From: an uncultured Candidatus Puniceispirillum sp.
GTDB taxonomy: Bacteria; Pseudomonadota; Alphaproteobacteria; Puniceispirillales; Puniceispirillaceae
Reading direction: 5' to 3'
Length of the DNA: 64,000 nucleotides
NCBI GenBank assembly: GCA_905182545.1
Contig: CAJJBY010000007.1
Location: 226,001 to 290,000, forward strand
Shown here: piece by piece, positions 9,949-19,086 of the stretch
How the letters are laid out: every line of letters starts with the position of its first letter
How positions within the stretch are numbered: the first letter of the stretch is position 1
Program-made: the position numbers and the translations under genes
Notes under the pieces: generated by a model
The model's input: the letters and a program-made list of their open reading frames with translations, nothing else
Database searches by the model: none
What the model was told of the DNA's origin: nothing

Positions 9949-10773
9949 ATGCCAGAACAAACCCTACATATTCATCTTGTTTCAGATTCAACCGGCGAAA
10001 CGGTTCATCAGGTTGCGCGTGCTTGTCTTGCGCAATTTGCCGATGTCAAAACAATCGAACATGTCTGGACCTTGGTGCGAACGCCAGCGCATTTAGAGGC
10101 GCTTTTCGAAGGCCTTGATCGTAATCCAGGCATTTTGCTGATGAGTATCATTGATCAGAATTTGCGCTCCAGCATTGAAAAAACCTGCCGCAACAAGGGC
10201 GTTCCTGCCGTCTCGGTTCTCGATCCGGTGGTGAATATGCTGACCACTGTTCTTGGGCAGGCGATGACTAATCTGCCAGGTGGCCAGCGCCGTCTTGATA
10301 CTGCTTATTTTGTGCGTATGGCGGCTGTTGATTTTGCTGTCAGCCATGATGATGGCATGAATATGGGCAATTTGAAAAAGGCTGATATGCTGATTGTTGG
10401 TATTTCGCGCACCTCGAAAACACCAACATCAATGTATCTTGCACATCGTGGCTATAAGGTTGCCAATTACGCGCTTGTCCCCAAAGTGCCTTTTCCCCAG
10501 CATTATCTTGATGAGCTGGATTTATTTGTTGTTGGGCTGACAAATGACCCAAAACGTCTTAGCCAGATTCGTCGGACAAGACAGGCAGCGATGCAGGATA
10601 AAGATAATGAAGATTACGCCGATATTGACCAGATCACTGAGGAAGTGCGCAATGCAAGGCGACTTTTTACCAGTAATGGCTGGCCAGTGATTGACGTCAC
10701 CCGCCGATCGGTTGAAGAAACGGCCGCAGCAATTTTGCAATATTACACAAAATGGACTGAGGCTCGATCATGA
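9949..10773 (+). CDS. ppsR: Pyruvate, phosphate dikinase / PEP synthase regulatory protein
   Basis: DUF299-family bifunctional serine/threonine kinase and phosphorylase that switches PPDK or PEP synthase off and on. 274 residues, full length. Visible: N-terminal LHIHLVSDSTGETVHQVARA, the SHDDG segment, the P-loop-like GISRTSKTPTSMYLAHRGYKVANY at about residues 150-175, and C-terminal RRSVEETAA. First rightward gene from the origin; in Rickettsia and Caulobacter a homologue holds the same place. Its stop overlaps the maf start as ATGA. The target dikinase is not in the window. Confidence 0.93.
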   Translation: MPEQTLHIHLVSDSTGETVHQVARACLAQFADVKTIEHVWTLVRTPAHLEALFEGLDRNPGILLMSIIDQNLRSSIEKTCRNKGVPAVSVLDPVVNMLTTVLGQAMTNLPGGQRRLDTAYFVRMAAVDFAVSHDDGMNMGNLKKADMLIVGISRTSKTPTSMYLAHRGYKVANYALVPKVPFPQHYLDELDLFVVGLTNDPKRLSQIRRTRQAAMQDKDNEDYADIDQITEEVRNARRLFTSNGWPVIDVTRRSVEETAAAILQYYTKWTEARS

Positions 10774-11426
10774 CGCTTTCTGCTTTTGTGCAATTACCAG
10801 CTGGCAATCTGGTGCTGGCATCGGCAAGCAGCACTCGCGCCAAAATTCTGCATGATGCTGGCCTTGGCTATCGTTGCTACCCGGTTGCGATTGATGAAGC
10901 GTCGGTTCGCGCTTCAGCAAGCGCTGAAGCGGTTCCAGTTGGCGATATCGCCATTATGCTTGCCGAAATGAAAGCCGCCGCTGCGGTGCAGCGTCTGGCG
11001 CTCGAAATCGCCTCAGCGCCAGCCTATGTCTTGGGCTGTGATCAGATATTATCTTGTGATGAGGTGATTTACAGTAAACCGCGGGATCACGCCATGGCCA
11101 AGGCGCAGCTAATGGCCTTGTCAGGTAAAACACATCAATTATTCAGCGCCGCTGTTTTATACCGCCATGGCGAGCGGATCTGGCATCATCTGGCGATTGC
11201 CAAAATCACCATGCGCCACCTTGATGAGGGCTTTATTGATTCCTATCTCGATCGGCTTGGTGAGGCAGCTTTTAGCTCGCCAGCAAGCTATCAAATCGAA
11301 AATCTTGGCGCCCAGCTATTATCGCGGATTGATGGCTGTCATTTTGCCATTCTTGGGCTTCCGCTTCTCGAATTGCTTGGCATTTTGCGTGAACATGGCT
11401 TGAAAACAATGGAAAACCGCCAATGA
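10770..11426 (+). CDS. maf: Maf-like nucleoside triphosphate pyrophosphatase
   Basis: 218-residue Maf/HAM1-superfamily protein, which hydrolyses non-canonical or specific NTPs. The N-terminal signature LVLASASSTRAKILHDAGL is at about residues 14-32, and LGCDQILSCDEVIYSKPRDHAMAKAQLMALSGKTHQLFSA carries the catalytic Asp and substrate loop. Overlaps ppsR (ATGA) upstream and coaE (ATGA) downstream, so the three are translationally coupled. The closest experimentally known specificities (dTTP/UTP, or m7GTP for YceF) cannot be told apart from the sequence by eye. Confidence 0.88.
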   Translation: MTLSAFVQLPAGNLVLASASSTRAKILHDAGLGYRCYPVAIDEASVRASASAEAVPVGDIAIMLAEMKAAAAVQRLALEIASAPAYVLGCDQILSCDEVIYSKPRDHAMAKAQLMALSGKTHQLFSAAVLYRHGERIWHHLAIAKITMRHLDEGFIDSYLDRLGEAAFSSPASYQIENLGAQLLSRIDGCHFAILGLPLLELLGILREHGLKTMENRQ

Positions 11427-12061
11427 AGATCATTGGTCTGACAGGCTCGATTGCGGCAGGAAAATCAACGGTTGCTGGCTGGATTCGTGATCTTGGCATT
11501 GCTATTCATGATGCTGACGCGGCTGTTCATGAATTGCTTTTGCCGCATGGGGCGGCGGTTGATGCGATTTTGGCTGAATTCAAACCCGATTTAGCTGGAT
11601 ATGATATTGGCAATTTGGAAAAGGGTATTAACCGGCAGGCGCTTGGTAATTATGTTTTTGCGCGGCCGCAGGCACGACAACAGCTTGAATCGATTCTGCA
11701 TCCGCTTGTGCGCCAGCATCGAGATGCGTTTTTGGACAAGTACCATGCCATCGCGGCACCGGCGGTTGTCTTGGATGTGCCATTATTGTTTGAAACTGGC
11801 GGCGATGCTGTTTGTGATCATATCATCGTGGTTCATGCCAGCGCAGCAACAACGGCCAAACGCGCCTTGGCACGCGCTGGTATGACGCCAGCCAAGCTTG
11901 CGGCTATTTTAGCGTCGCAAATGCCCGTTGATGAGAAAAAAAAGCGGGCTGATCTATGTCTTGATTCAGATCTCCAACCCGATGCGACCCGACAGGACTT
12001 AATCAAATGGCTTGCCGCGATTCATGTGCCTATGATCGGCATTGTCCAAGCCCAATCCTAG
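11423..12061 (+). CDS. coaE: Dephospho-CoA kinase
   Basis: CoaE phosphorylates dephospho-CoA in the last step of coenzyme A synthesis. 212 residues. The P-loop is GSIAAGKST at residues 7-15 (most members have GSIGSGKS, so an Ala replaces the usual Gly/Ser), followed by HDADAAVHELL and VLDVPLLFETGGDAVCDHIIVV. It directly overlaps maf; many alphaproteobacteria have aroE between them, and it is absent here. Confidence 0.93.
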   Translation: MKIIGLTGSIAAGKSTVAGWIRDLGIAIHDADAAVHELLLPHGAAVDAILAEFKPDLAGYDIGNLEKGINRQALGNYVFARPQARQQLESILHPLVRQHRDAFLDKYHAIAAPAVVLDVPLLFETGGDAVCDHIIVVHASAATTAKRALARAGMTPAKLAAILASQMPVDEKKKRADLCLDSDLQPDATRQDLIKWLAAIHVPMIGIVQAQS

Positions 12062-12082
12062 CCCGCAGAAAGTGATAAGAAT

Positions 12083-12799
12083 ATGCGTGAAATTGCTCTT
12101 GATACCGAAACCACCGGCATTAGCCCGCGTGATGGGCACCGTATTATTGAAATTGGCGCTTTGGAATTGATGCATCATCTGCCAACAGGTCGCAAATTGC
12201 ATCTCTATATCAATCCTGAACGCGAAATTGATGATGGTGCGGTTGCGGTTCATGGCATCACCAGCGATTTTCTGGCTGATAAACCCGTTTTTGCCGATAT
12301 TGTTGACGAATTTCTGGGCTTTGTCGGTGATGATCCGATGGTCATCCATAATGCCAGCTTTGATATGGGTTTTCTTAATGCTGAATTGAAACGGCTTGAC
12401 TCGGCCAGTTCTGCCAATGGCGCAATCAATTGATACATTGATGATGGCACGCAAGAAATTTCCTGGCGCGCAGGCCAATCTCGATGCGCTATGCCGCCGG
12501 TTTGAAATTGACAATAGCCATCGTGACCTTCATGGCGCCTTGGTTGATGCCGATCTTTTGGCAGCGGTCTATATTGAATTGCTGGGGGGGCGGCAACCGG
12601 GTTTGTCACTGGATTCAGACAGCCAGACCCAAGCCGCCGATCAGGGCGTGCCAAACAGCATTGACCCGACCCAAGTTTTCATCTTGATGCCAAGCCAATG
12701 CGGCCCATTCGGGCGCATGCGCCAACCGCTGAAGAGTTGAAGGCGCATGCAAAATTTTTGGAAGAGTTAAAAAACCCAATCTGGCAAAATGACGTCTAG
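12083..12799 (+). CDS. dnaQ: DNA polymerase III epsilon subunit DnaQ (frameshifted)
   Basis: The 3'-5' proofreading exonuclease of DNA polymerase III. Exo I motif LDTETTGISPRDGHRIIEIGA at residues 6-26; Exo II VIHNASFDMGFLNAEL. The frame shifts at about 12405, after which LPMAQSIDTLMMARKKFPGAQANLDALCRRF and the Exo III region HGALVDADLLAAVYIELLGG follow. A second shift near 12695 restores the first frame, giving APTAEELKAHAKFLEELKNPIW and a TAG at 12797-12799. Total 239 codons, normal. Without the second correction the product would end early at 12740. Located between coaE and convergent secB, the usual place. Confidence 0.92.
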
Positions 12800-12836
12800 C
12801 TTGATTGGCGATGCCTAGCCCGATCGGGAAATGATT

Positions 12837-13358
12837 TTAATTATTGGTTTGGGCGGCTGCCTGCTGCGCCAGATTATGCTGATAAACAGCAACAAAATCG
12901 ACTGGCTGGATATTTAAAGGCATAAAGCCGCCATCGCGGGTGCAATCTGAAATAATCGCGCGCGCAAATGGAAATAACAGGCGTGGGGCCTCAATCATGA
13001 TCAAAGCGTTGATTTCATCATTGGGTGTGCCTTGTGGCGAGACCAGACCAGCATAAGTTAAATCGACTAAAAATAATGCGGTGTCATTTGCGGTGGCTTT
13101 GGCTGCCAGATTCAATGTCACTTCATATTGATTATCGCCAAGAAGCTGGGCGCCAACATTAACGGTGATTTCAACATCAGGCTGGCTTGCGCCTTCGATG
13201 AGAACGCGCGGCGCATTTGGATTTTCAAAAGATAAATCCTTGATATATTGCGCATGAACGACAATCTGGCGGGCGGTATTTGCGTCATCACTGGACGGCT
13301 GTGTGCTGCCATTCTCGGCGGTGGCAGGTTTTTTTGATTTTTTGGTATCTTTGGCCAT
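12837..13358 (-). CDS. secB: Protein-export chaperone SecB
   Basis: Homotetrameric chaperone that keeps preproteins unfolded and passes them to SecA. Start at ATG 13358 (MAKDTKKSKKPA) with a ccggag site eight bases upstream; longer upstream starts lack support. 173 residues. The charged low-complexity N-terminus is followed by the beta domain (VHAQYIKDLSFENPNAP, ITVNVGAQLLGDNQYEVTLNL), then the family signature around IEAPRLLFPFARAIISDCTRDGGFMPLNIQPVDF. Minus strand, convergent with dnaQ. Confidence 0.95.
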   Translation of the reverse strand: MAKDTKKSKKPATAENGSTQPSSDDANTARQIVVHAQYIKDLSFENPNAPRVLIEGASQPDVEITVNVGAQLLGDNQYEVTLNLAAKATANDTALFLVDLTYAGLVSPQGTPNDEINALIMIEAPRLLFPFARAIISDCTRDGGFMPLNIQPVDFVAVYQHNLAQQAAAQTNN

Positions 13359-13466
13359 GATTATCTCCGGAGTGGCTTTGCGCATGTTGAACAGATCTAT
13401 GATCAGATTGCGCATATCAATTTGAACGCAGCTACTAGCACAAATAACCACTTGAAAACAACCATG

Positions 13467-14102
13467 TCAAAAAGGACGCTTCAGGCCGGATCTTGCCGCA
13501 CCATCGCAGGACATTGGTTTCAGGACTTGTGGTTCAGGGCTTGCGACCTTTCTTTCACCAATCTGGTGATCTTGATCCGGCCGTTCTTCAAATTCGCCCT
13601 CAATGATATCATCATCCTCCCTTTTTTTATGCTGTTGCTTGGTAAAGGGGTTATGCTGATGTCCAGCGGTGCCGGATGCTGGATTGCCTGATGCGGCATT
13701 GCCAAAAGGCCCGCTGCCAATATTGGTAAAGCCGGTAAAGCGTTTGCTTCTGGCCATCCATTGCAGCAAATAGACACCAGCAAGCGTGCGAATTCCGGGT
13801 AAAAACAGCAAAAGCCCAATCGCATCGGTGACATAGCCGGGTATCAACATTAATGCGCCACCAACTACCATAGAAATACTATCAGCGATTGAGGTGACAG
13901 GGGCACGTCCTTTGGCGAGATCAGCTTGAATCCGGCTTAAAACCGATAGACCCTGACGTTTGAGAAGTGCAATGCCAAAAATTGCCGTTACAAACACCCC
14001 CAAAAGTGTCAATAAACCGCCGATTTCACTGCCAATATAAATAAAGGCGGACATTTCGGCCCATCCCCAGATTAGCAAGCCAAGAATAATGATTAGTCCC
14101 AT
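13467..14102 (-). CDS. fxsA: FxsA family membrane protein
   Basis: 211-residue cytoplasmic membrane protein of the FxsA family. Helices cover roughly residues 1-16, 24-47 and 75-110; the glycine-rich GGALMLIPGYVTDAIGLLLFLPG at about 80-102 is typical. The C-terminal third is hydrophilic, with a Gly/Ser/Ala-rich stretch followed by charged IIEGEFEERPDQ, characteristic of alphaproteobacterial members. FxsA in E. coli relieves F exclusion of phage T7; its normal role is unclear. Diverges from the Tim44-like gene, with 147 bases between them that likely hold both promoters. Confidence 0.85.
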   Translation of the reverse strand: MGLIIILGLLIWGWAEMSAFIYIGSEIGGLLTLLGVFVTAIFGIALLKRQGLSVLSRIQADLAKGRAPVTSIADSISMVVGGALMLIPGYVTDAIGLLLFLPGIRTLAGVYLLQWMARSKRFTGFTNIGSGPFGNAASGNPASGTAGHQHNPFTKQQHKKREDDDIIEGEFEERPDQDHQIGERKVASPEPQVLKPMSCDGAARSGLKRPF

Positions 14103-14249
14103 TTGACCTATCCCTTAGGCGGTTTTTGGTAATTTTTGACGACAATTTCAGGCTGCATCTGGATTTAATACCCTACATATGCCATCTATATTATGACGGC
14201 ATTGGCAAAAGACTCAATCATGTTAAATAATGCCAATATAAAACCTTAG

Positions 14250-14912
14250 ATGGGGGCTCAGTTGCAATTCATAGATATTATCATTTTTGCTGTTATCGCT
14301 GTTCTTTTAGTGCTGCGCCTTCGGTCGGTTCTTGGCCAGCGCACGGGCTATGAACAGCCGCAAGATGAAAGCCGCGTAAACCGGTTTGAAGACACCGAGA
14401 ATGACAATGAACCTATTCCATTGCATCCCAAGGCTGCAGACGAAGCACCGGTTGCGCTTCACGGGCTTGATGCGATGCGCAAGATTGATCGCAGCTTTAA
14501 TGAAAAGCAGTTTCTTGACGGTGCCAGCGCCGCTTTTGAAATGATTTTGACCGCTTATGCCGAAGGCAATCTCACCCAGTTGAAACGGCTATTGGGCTAT
14601 GATCTTTTGCAAAGCTTTACCGCATCGATCCAAGCGCGGGCAAAGGCCAAAGAAAGCCTTGTCATCACTTTGGATGATATTCGTGAAGCCAGCATCTTAA
14701 ATATTTCAATCATTGATCAGCTTGCCAGCATCACCGTGCATTTTCATTCGGTGCAAACACGCATTGCCAAGGATGAAAATGATGAAGTGATTGAGGCAGA
14801 TGACTCGGGTGCGCGTGAATTTACCGATATCTGGACATTCGAACGCGATTTGACCCTATCTGATCCAAACTGGAAACTGGTCGAGACTGAGTCCGAGTCC
14901 GCTGAAGACTGA
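14250..14912 (+). CDS. Tim44-like domain membrane protein
   Basis: 220 residues. One N-terminal transmembrane helix (residues 8-24, FIDIIIFAVIAVLLVLRLRS), a charged linker, then the Tim44-like globular domain (FLDGASAAFEMILTAYAEGNLTQLKRLL, ITVHFHSVQTRI, DIWTFERDL, WKLVETES). Members in alphaproteobacteria (TamB/Tim44-like, sometimes called TimA) are inner-membrane proteins linked to protein import or assembly; a precise function is not established. Here it sits between fxsA and smr, with no mltA between it and smr. Confidence 0.85.
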   Translation: MGAQLQFIDIIIFAVIAVLLVLRLRSVLGQRTGYEQPQDESRVNRFEDTENDNEPIPLHPKAADEAPVALHGLDAMRKIDRSFNEKQFLDGASAAFEMILTAYAEGNLTQLKRLLGYDLLQSFTASIQARAKAKESLVITLDDIREASILNISIIDQLASITVHFHSVQTRIAKDENDEVIEADDSGAREFTDIWTFERDLTLSDPNWKLVETESESAED

Positions 14913-14924
14913 TTGAGGCCCAAC

Positions 14925-15509
14925 ATGCCTAAGAAACGCATTATCAAATTAGACGATGATACGGTTTTATGGCAACGGGTGATCACCGAGGTTAAACCGC
15001 TAAAATCGACCGTTGACTTGGCTGAATTTGCAGCGATTTTTGCGCAGACTGATCATTTGGCCACGCCTGTGGCAAAACTGTCTGGCCGCATGCAGAAACA
15101 GCCAGTCAAACCCGCACGACCGCCGATTGCCCCAACATCATCAGCATCAGTCAAAAAAGCCATTCCTGTTGATTTGCGTCAAGGCGAACGGGCCGGTATT
15201 GATGGACGTACCCAGCGGCGGCTTTTTCGGGGTGATGTGCCGGTTGACCGGCGGCTTGATTTACATGGCCTAACCGCGGCACGCGCCGAAAGCCGGTTAG
15301 CGCAATTTATCGAAACGGCGGCGCGCGATGGATGCCGCTGCGTTCTTGTTATTACTGGTAAAGGGGCGGGTATTCTTCGCGGCCATGTTCCCGATTGGTT
15401 AAAACGCCAACCTTTGTCGCCGCATATTCTGGCCTTGGCCGAGGCGCGTCCACATGATGGCGGCAGCGGTGCGCTATACGTGTTATTGCGCCGCAAACGG
15501 AGCCGATAG
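14925..15509 (+). CDS. Smr/MutS2 C-terminal domain protein
   Basis: 194 residues starting at ATG 14925 (MPKKRIIKLDDD); a TTG at 14913 is less likely. Residues 1-90 are basic and low in complexity. From about residue 108 an Smr domain is clear: RLDLHGLTAARAESRLAQFI, then VLVITGKGAGILRGHVPDWL and the closing GGSGALYVLLRRKR. Smr domains bind or nick nucleic acids; the stand-alone alphaproteobacterial form is uncharacterised. It follows the Tim44-like gene closely and is two bases from the XRE regulator. Confidence 0.88.
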   Translation: MPKKRIIKLDDDTVLWQRVITEVKPLKSTVDLAEFAAIFAQTDHLATPVAKLSGRMQKQPVKPARPPIAPTSSASVKKAIPVDLRQGERAGIDGRTQRRLFRGDVPVDRRLDLHGLTAARAESRLAQFIETAARDGCRCVLVITGKGAGILRGHVPDWLKRQPLSPHILALAEARPHDGGSGALYVLLRRKRSR

Positions 15510-15511
15510 CG

Positions 15512-15874
15512 ATGACGCCCTTTGGCTTGAAAATGCGCGAATGGCGACGCCAGAAAAGCCTGACCCAGCAACAGCAAGCCGAATTTTTAGGTGTTTCCAA
15601 AGCCTATATATCGGCGCTTGAAACCGGTGCGCGTGGCCAACCATCGCCAGTTGTTGTTGATCAGATATGTGTTTGGCTTGGGGTGATTTGGGATGATGCT
15701 GAAGAATTGAAACGGCTGGCTAGCCTGTCGCACCCAAAACCATCGATTGATGTTCGCAATCAAACTGCTGAAGCGGTGTATCTTGCCAACCTTTTGGCGC
15801 AGAATATCAACCGTCTGTCAGCAACTGAATGCCAGCAATTCATTGATGAAATTGAACGGCTCACCGCATCTTAG
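15512..15874 (+). CDS. XRE-family transcriptional regulator
   Basis: 120-residue protein with a Cro/C1-type helix-turn-helix at about residues 7-60 (LKMREWRRQKSLTQQQQAEF, LGVSKAYISALETGARGQPS). The C-terminal helix has no known effector domain. Begins two bases after smr, so it is probably in the same transcript. An XRE gene next to the smr gene near the origin is common in alphaproteobacteria; the target is unknown. Confidence 0.85.
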   Translation: MTPFGLKMREWRRQKSLTQQQQAEFLGVSKAYISALETGARGQPSPVVVDQICVWLGVIWDDAEELKRLASLSHPKPSIDVRNQTAEAVYLANLLAQNINRLSATECQQFIDEIERLTAS

Positions 15875-16064
15875 CTCGATTTTGTGATGCTCCACGAAAC
15901 TGTGAAGTGGCGTCAATTGGTGAAAAATCTTTTTTGTGCTAGAACAACTGGGTCGACCTTATAAGTTTAGTGCCTATTTCCCCCTGTTGCCGTCGGCTGT
16001 ATTCAAAGCTTAAAGCGACCGTGCCTGTGCCGCGCCTCATCGGCTTGCCAAAAAGGAAAGACAA

Positions 16065-16607
16065 ATGACACCTGAAATTCTTCGTGATCACATTGCCAAA
16101 TTGTCTGTCGAAACGGTTGATCAATTAACCGAACGCGATATTCATGAATTGAGTGATGCGGCTGAAGCGGCAATTCTTGCCGGTGGTGGTTTTGGCTGGT
16201 TGTCGCCGCCACCAAAATCGGTGATGGAAGATTACTGGCGCGGGGTGCAGATGATCCCTGACCGGCATTTGATTCTGGCACGTCTTGATAAGGTGATTGC
16301 TGGCAGCTGTCAGATTGTGCGTCCGCCAAAAAACAACGAAGCCCAGAAATTTTCCTGCCAATTGACAACATTCTTTGTTGCCCCTTGGGCGCGTGGCCAT
16401 GGCCTGGCGCAAATGATTGTTGCCGAAGCAGAAGCGCTGGCAAAATCCGAAGGGTTTTTGATGATCAATCTTGATGTACGCGCAACGCAGGATCGCGCCA
16501 TCCAGTCATTTGAGGCACGTAATTTCAAATGCTATGCGACAAATGATCATTACGCCAAGGTCAATGGCGCCTATGTTCTGGGATATTATTATCATAAAGC
16601 GCTGTAA
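16065..16607 (+). CDS. GNAT family N-acetyltransferase
   Basis: 180 residues with a GNAT fold: LTTFFVAPWARGHGLAQMIVAEAEALAKSEG (motif A, acetyl-CoA loop WARGHGLA at about residues 106-113) and a motif B region with RATQDRAIQSFEARNFKCYAT. An N-terminal helix pair of about 45 residues precedes it. Substrate unknown. The preceding 190-base gap holds no gene I can support. It ends two bases before the HIT gene, which suggests co-expression. Confidence 0.85.
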   Translation: MTPEILRDHIAKLSVETVDQLTERDIHELSDAAEAAILAGGGFGWLSPPPKSVMEDYWRGVQMIPDRHLILARLDKVIAGSCQIVRPPKNNEAQKFSCQLTTFFVAPWARGHGLAQMIVAEAEALAKSEGFLMINLDVRATQDRAIQSFEARNFKCYATNDHYAKVNGAYVLGYYYHKAL

Positions 16608-16609
16608 CC

Positions 16610-16981
16610 ATGACCTATGATAGCAATAACATTTTTGCCAAAATCCTCCGTGGCGAAATCCCGTGCCAGAAAATTGACGAAGATGAACACACGCTCAGCT
16701 TTGCCGATATCAACCCGCAGGCACCTGTTCATATTTTGGTGATTCCAAAAGGTGCTTATTGTAACTGGGCCGATTTTGCGGCGACTGCCAGCGCGGTGGA
16801 AATGGCCGCCTTTACCAAAGCCATTCACCGTGTTGCCGAATTAACCGGCATTAGCAAAACCGGCTATCGGGTGATTTCCAATACCGGTTTGGACAGCCAT
16901 CAAGAGGTGCCACATCTTCATATGCATGTTCTTGGTGGTGCGCCTGTTGGGCCATTGGTTTTGGCAAAATCCCAGCTTTAG
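16610..16981 (+). CDS. hinT: HIT-family purine nucleotide hydrolase (HinT-like)
   Basis: 123 residues, full length for HinT. The histidine triad HLHMHVLGG is at about residues 103-111 and the N-terminal NNIFAKILRGEIPCQKIDEDE matches the family closely. HinT enzymes hydrolyse phosphoramidates of AMP. In many alphaproteobacteria the gene is near the hisE/hisF cluster; here it follows a GNAT gene. Confidence 0.92.
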   Translation: MTYDSNNIFAKILRGEIPCQKIDEDEHTLSFADINPQAPVHILVIPKGAYCNWADFAATASAVEMAAFTKAIHRVAELTGISKTGYRVISNTGLDSHQEVPHLHMHVLGGAPVGPLVLAKSQL

Positions 16982-17115
16982 AGCATTGCTAAATTATGGA
17001 CATATCAGCGACGATTTCCGGTTAAACGCTGTTTTTTCAATATACTTGAAACCAAAAATATTTCCCGACACAATCGGTACCTGATCCTTTTGGATGATCT
17101 GTCGGGTCGATATCA

Positions 17116-18112
17116 ATGCACGAATAAATTCATACGATCGCATTTTGGGGCATTGAAACGATTGCCTTCATGTTTCAGATTCATATTGCCAATGGCTTGC
17201 CTGCTATGGCGATTGTTGGGCTTGCTGATATGGCTGTGGCTGAAACGCGCGAACGTGTGCGGGCGGCATTGGCGTTTGATGGTGTAATGCAGCCAGTATC
17301 AGGTGTTCTGCCAGCGGCAATTGACGCAGTGGCGGATGGCCGCGATCTGATTTGCCCGCATGATTGCGGCAGTGAAGCTGCATGGGCCAAAGGCTTGTCG
17401 ATCATCGCCCCGCCTAGCCTGACCGATTTGGTCAATCATATTCATGGCCGCCAGGTTTTGCATCCGCCAACGCCCAAAATGGCACCAGCTAGGCAAAAAA
17501 TTTCTTTGGCGAATCATGGTGTTTTGTTTCTTGAAAGCTGGCTGAATTTTCACGCTTGTTCTCGATTCGCTTCGCCAACCACTTGAAACTGGATCGGTTG
17601 TCGTTGCTCGCGCCAATCACATGTCACCTATCTAGCAGGTTTCAGCTTATTGCGGCAATGAATCCTTGTCGCTGTGGCTATCTTGGCGATCCGGCGCGTG
17701 CCTGTAGTAGGGCACCAGCCTGCGATCAAACCTATCAGGCCAAAATTTCTGGGCCGATGATGGATCGTTTTGATTTGATCATTGAAGTGCCTGAGATCAG
17801 CGCCGGTGTTTTGCTGAAAGAAGCAAGCAGTGAATCAAGCCAGATTGTTGTCGCGCGGGTGGCTGCTGCGCGTCAATTTGGTGTGCTTCGCAACCGAGGG
17901 ATCATGCGTGCCAATGCCCATATCGGCATTGACCAGCTCAATCAGCAAATCATGATGGATAATGCGGCCCAAGATCTGCTGCGAACGGCAATTGATCAGG
18001 TGAATTTATCGGCTTGTGCCTATCATAAAATCATGCGGGTTTCGCGCACGATTGCCGATCTTGCTGGTGATGAGAAGGTTGGCCGTGCCACACTTGCCGA
18101 AGCCTTGGCTTA
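17116..18112 (+). pseudogene. comM: Decayed ComM / YifB-type Mg-chelatase-like ATPase
   Basis: ComM is a hexameric AAA+ helicase for branch migration in natural transformation. The remnant is clear: TIAFWGIETIAF, QIHIANGLPAMAIVGLADMA, RERVRAALAF, PVSGVLPAAI, SLANHGVLFLE, LIAAMNPCRCGYLGDPARAC, ISGPMMDRFDLIIEVPE, VSRTIADLAGDEKVG. An in-frame stop TAA (17125-17127) follows ATG-CAC-GAA at the expected start. About 60 codons are missing between RVRAAL and PVSG. About 90 codons, including the Walker A loop GxPGxGKS, are missing before SLANHG. At least four frameshifts are packed into 17535-17660. Restored length is about 330 codons against about 505. The 3' end runs into convergent gshB. A true pseudogene is the best reading, since single-base errors cannot explain the block losses. 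Confidence 0.85.
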
Positions 18113-19078
18113 CCTGGCGATGCCGTTGCTTGCATTGGTAGGGTGTTTGCGTTCAATCGCATCCCATGTCAGCGCTGCAATATCAATGCCCGACAAACGC
18201 TGGATTTCGCGAATGCCGGTTGGCGAGGTTACATTGATTTCAGTCATATAATCGCCAATGATATCAATACCGACAAACAACAAGCCGCGGCAGCGCAATT
18301 CGGGGCCAATGGCGGCACAGATTTCCAGATCACGATCGGTTAATTCGGCTTTGGCCGCGCTGCCACCAACATGGAAATTTGACCGGGCTTCGCCTTCATT
18401 TGGAATCCGGTTGACCGCGCCAACCGCTCCACCATCAACCAGAATGACGCGCTTATCACCATCACGAACCGAAGGAAGATAGGCCTGAACCATGACCGGT
18501 TCGCGGCTGGCACCAAAAAACATTTCCAGAAGCGAGCTTAAATTCTGATCATTTGGCTGCAATCGGAAAACGCCAGCGCCACCATTGCCAAATAGCGGCT
18601 TTATGATGATGTCTTCATGTTTCTGGCGAAACGCCATAATCGTTTCCGGATCACGGCTGATCAATGTTGCTGGCATCAAATCGGGATAAAGCGTGACAAG
18701 CAGCTTTTCCGGTGCGTTTCGGACTTCGGCCGGATTATTGACAACCATGGTTTGCGGGCCAAGCATTTCCAGCAAATGTGTTGCGGTGATATAAGCCATA
18801 TCGAATGGCGGATCTTGCCGCATCAAAATGACGTCAAATTCCTGCAAAGGCCGTGTTTCGATTGCGCCGGTTTTAAAATGCGCGCCAGCCTGATCATAAA
18901 AGGTGACATCCTGCCCGCGGGCGGTAATGATGCCCTCATTCAAGCTTAGCTTGTCAGCTGTATAATACCACAGGCTATGGCCGCGTTTTTGCGCTTCAAG
19001 ACCAAGCGCAAAAGTTGTGTCTCCGGCGATGTGAAGCGTTTCGACCGGGTCCATCTGAATGGCAATTGAAAGACCCAT
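18110..19078 (-). CDS. gshB: Glutathione synthetase
   Basis: GshB joins gamma-glutamylcysteine and glycine using ATP. 322 residues, intact. N-terminal [30 protein letters not shown] is diagnostic. The ATP-grasp core includes [53 protein letters not shown], and [27 protein letters not shown]. Downstream of a BON lipoprotein gene on the same strand, in the rsmI-yraN-bon-gshB run common in alphaproteobacteria. Confidence 0.96.
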   Translation of the reverse strand: MGLSIAIQMDPVETLHIAGDTTFALGLEAQKRGHSLWYYTADKLSLNEGIITARGQDVTFYDQAGAHFKTGAIETRPLQEFDVILMRQDPPFDMAYITATHLLEMLGPQTMVVNNPAEVRNAPEKLLVTLYPDLMPATLISRDPETIMAFRQKHEDIIIKPLFGNGGAGVFRLQPNDQNLSSLLEMFFGASREPVMVQAYLPSVRDGDKRVILVDGGAVGAVNRIPNEGEARSNFHVGGSAAKAELTDRDLEICAAIGPELRCRGLLFVGIDIIGDYMTEINVTSPTGIREIQRLSGIDIAALTWDAIERKHPTNASNGIAR

Positions 19079-19086
19079 CGGTTGAA

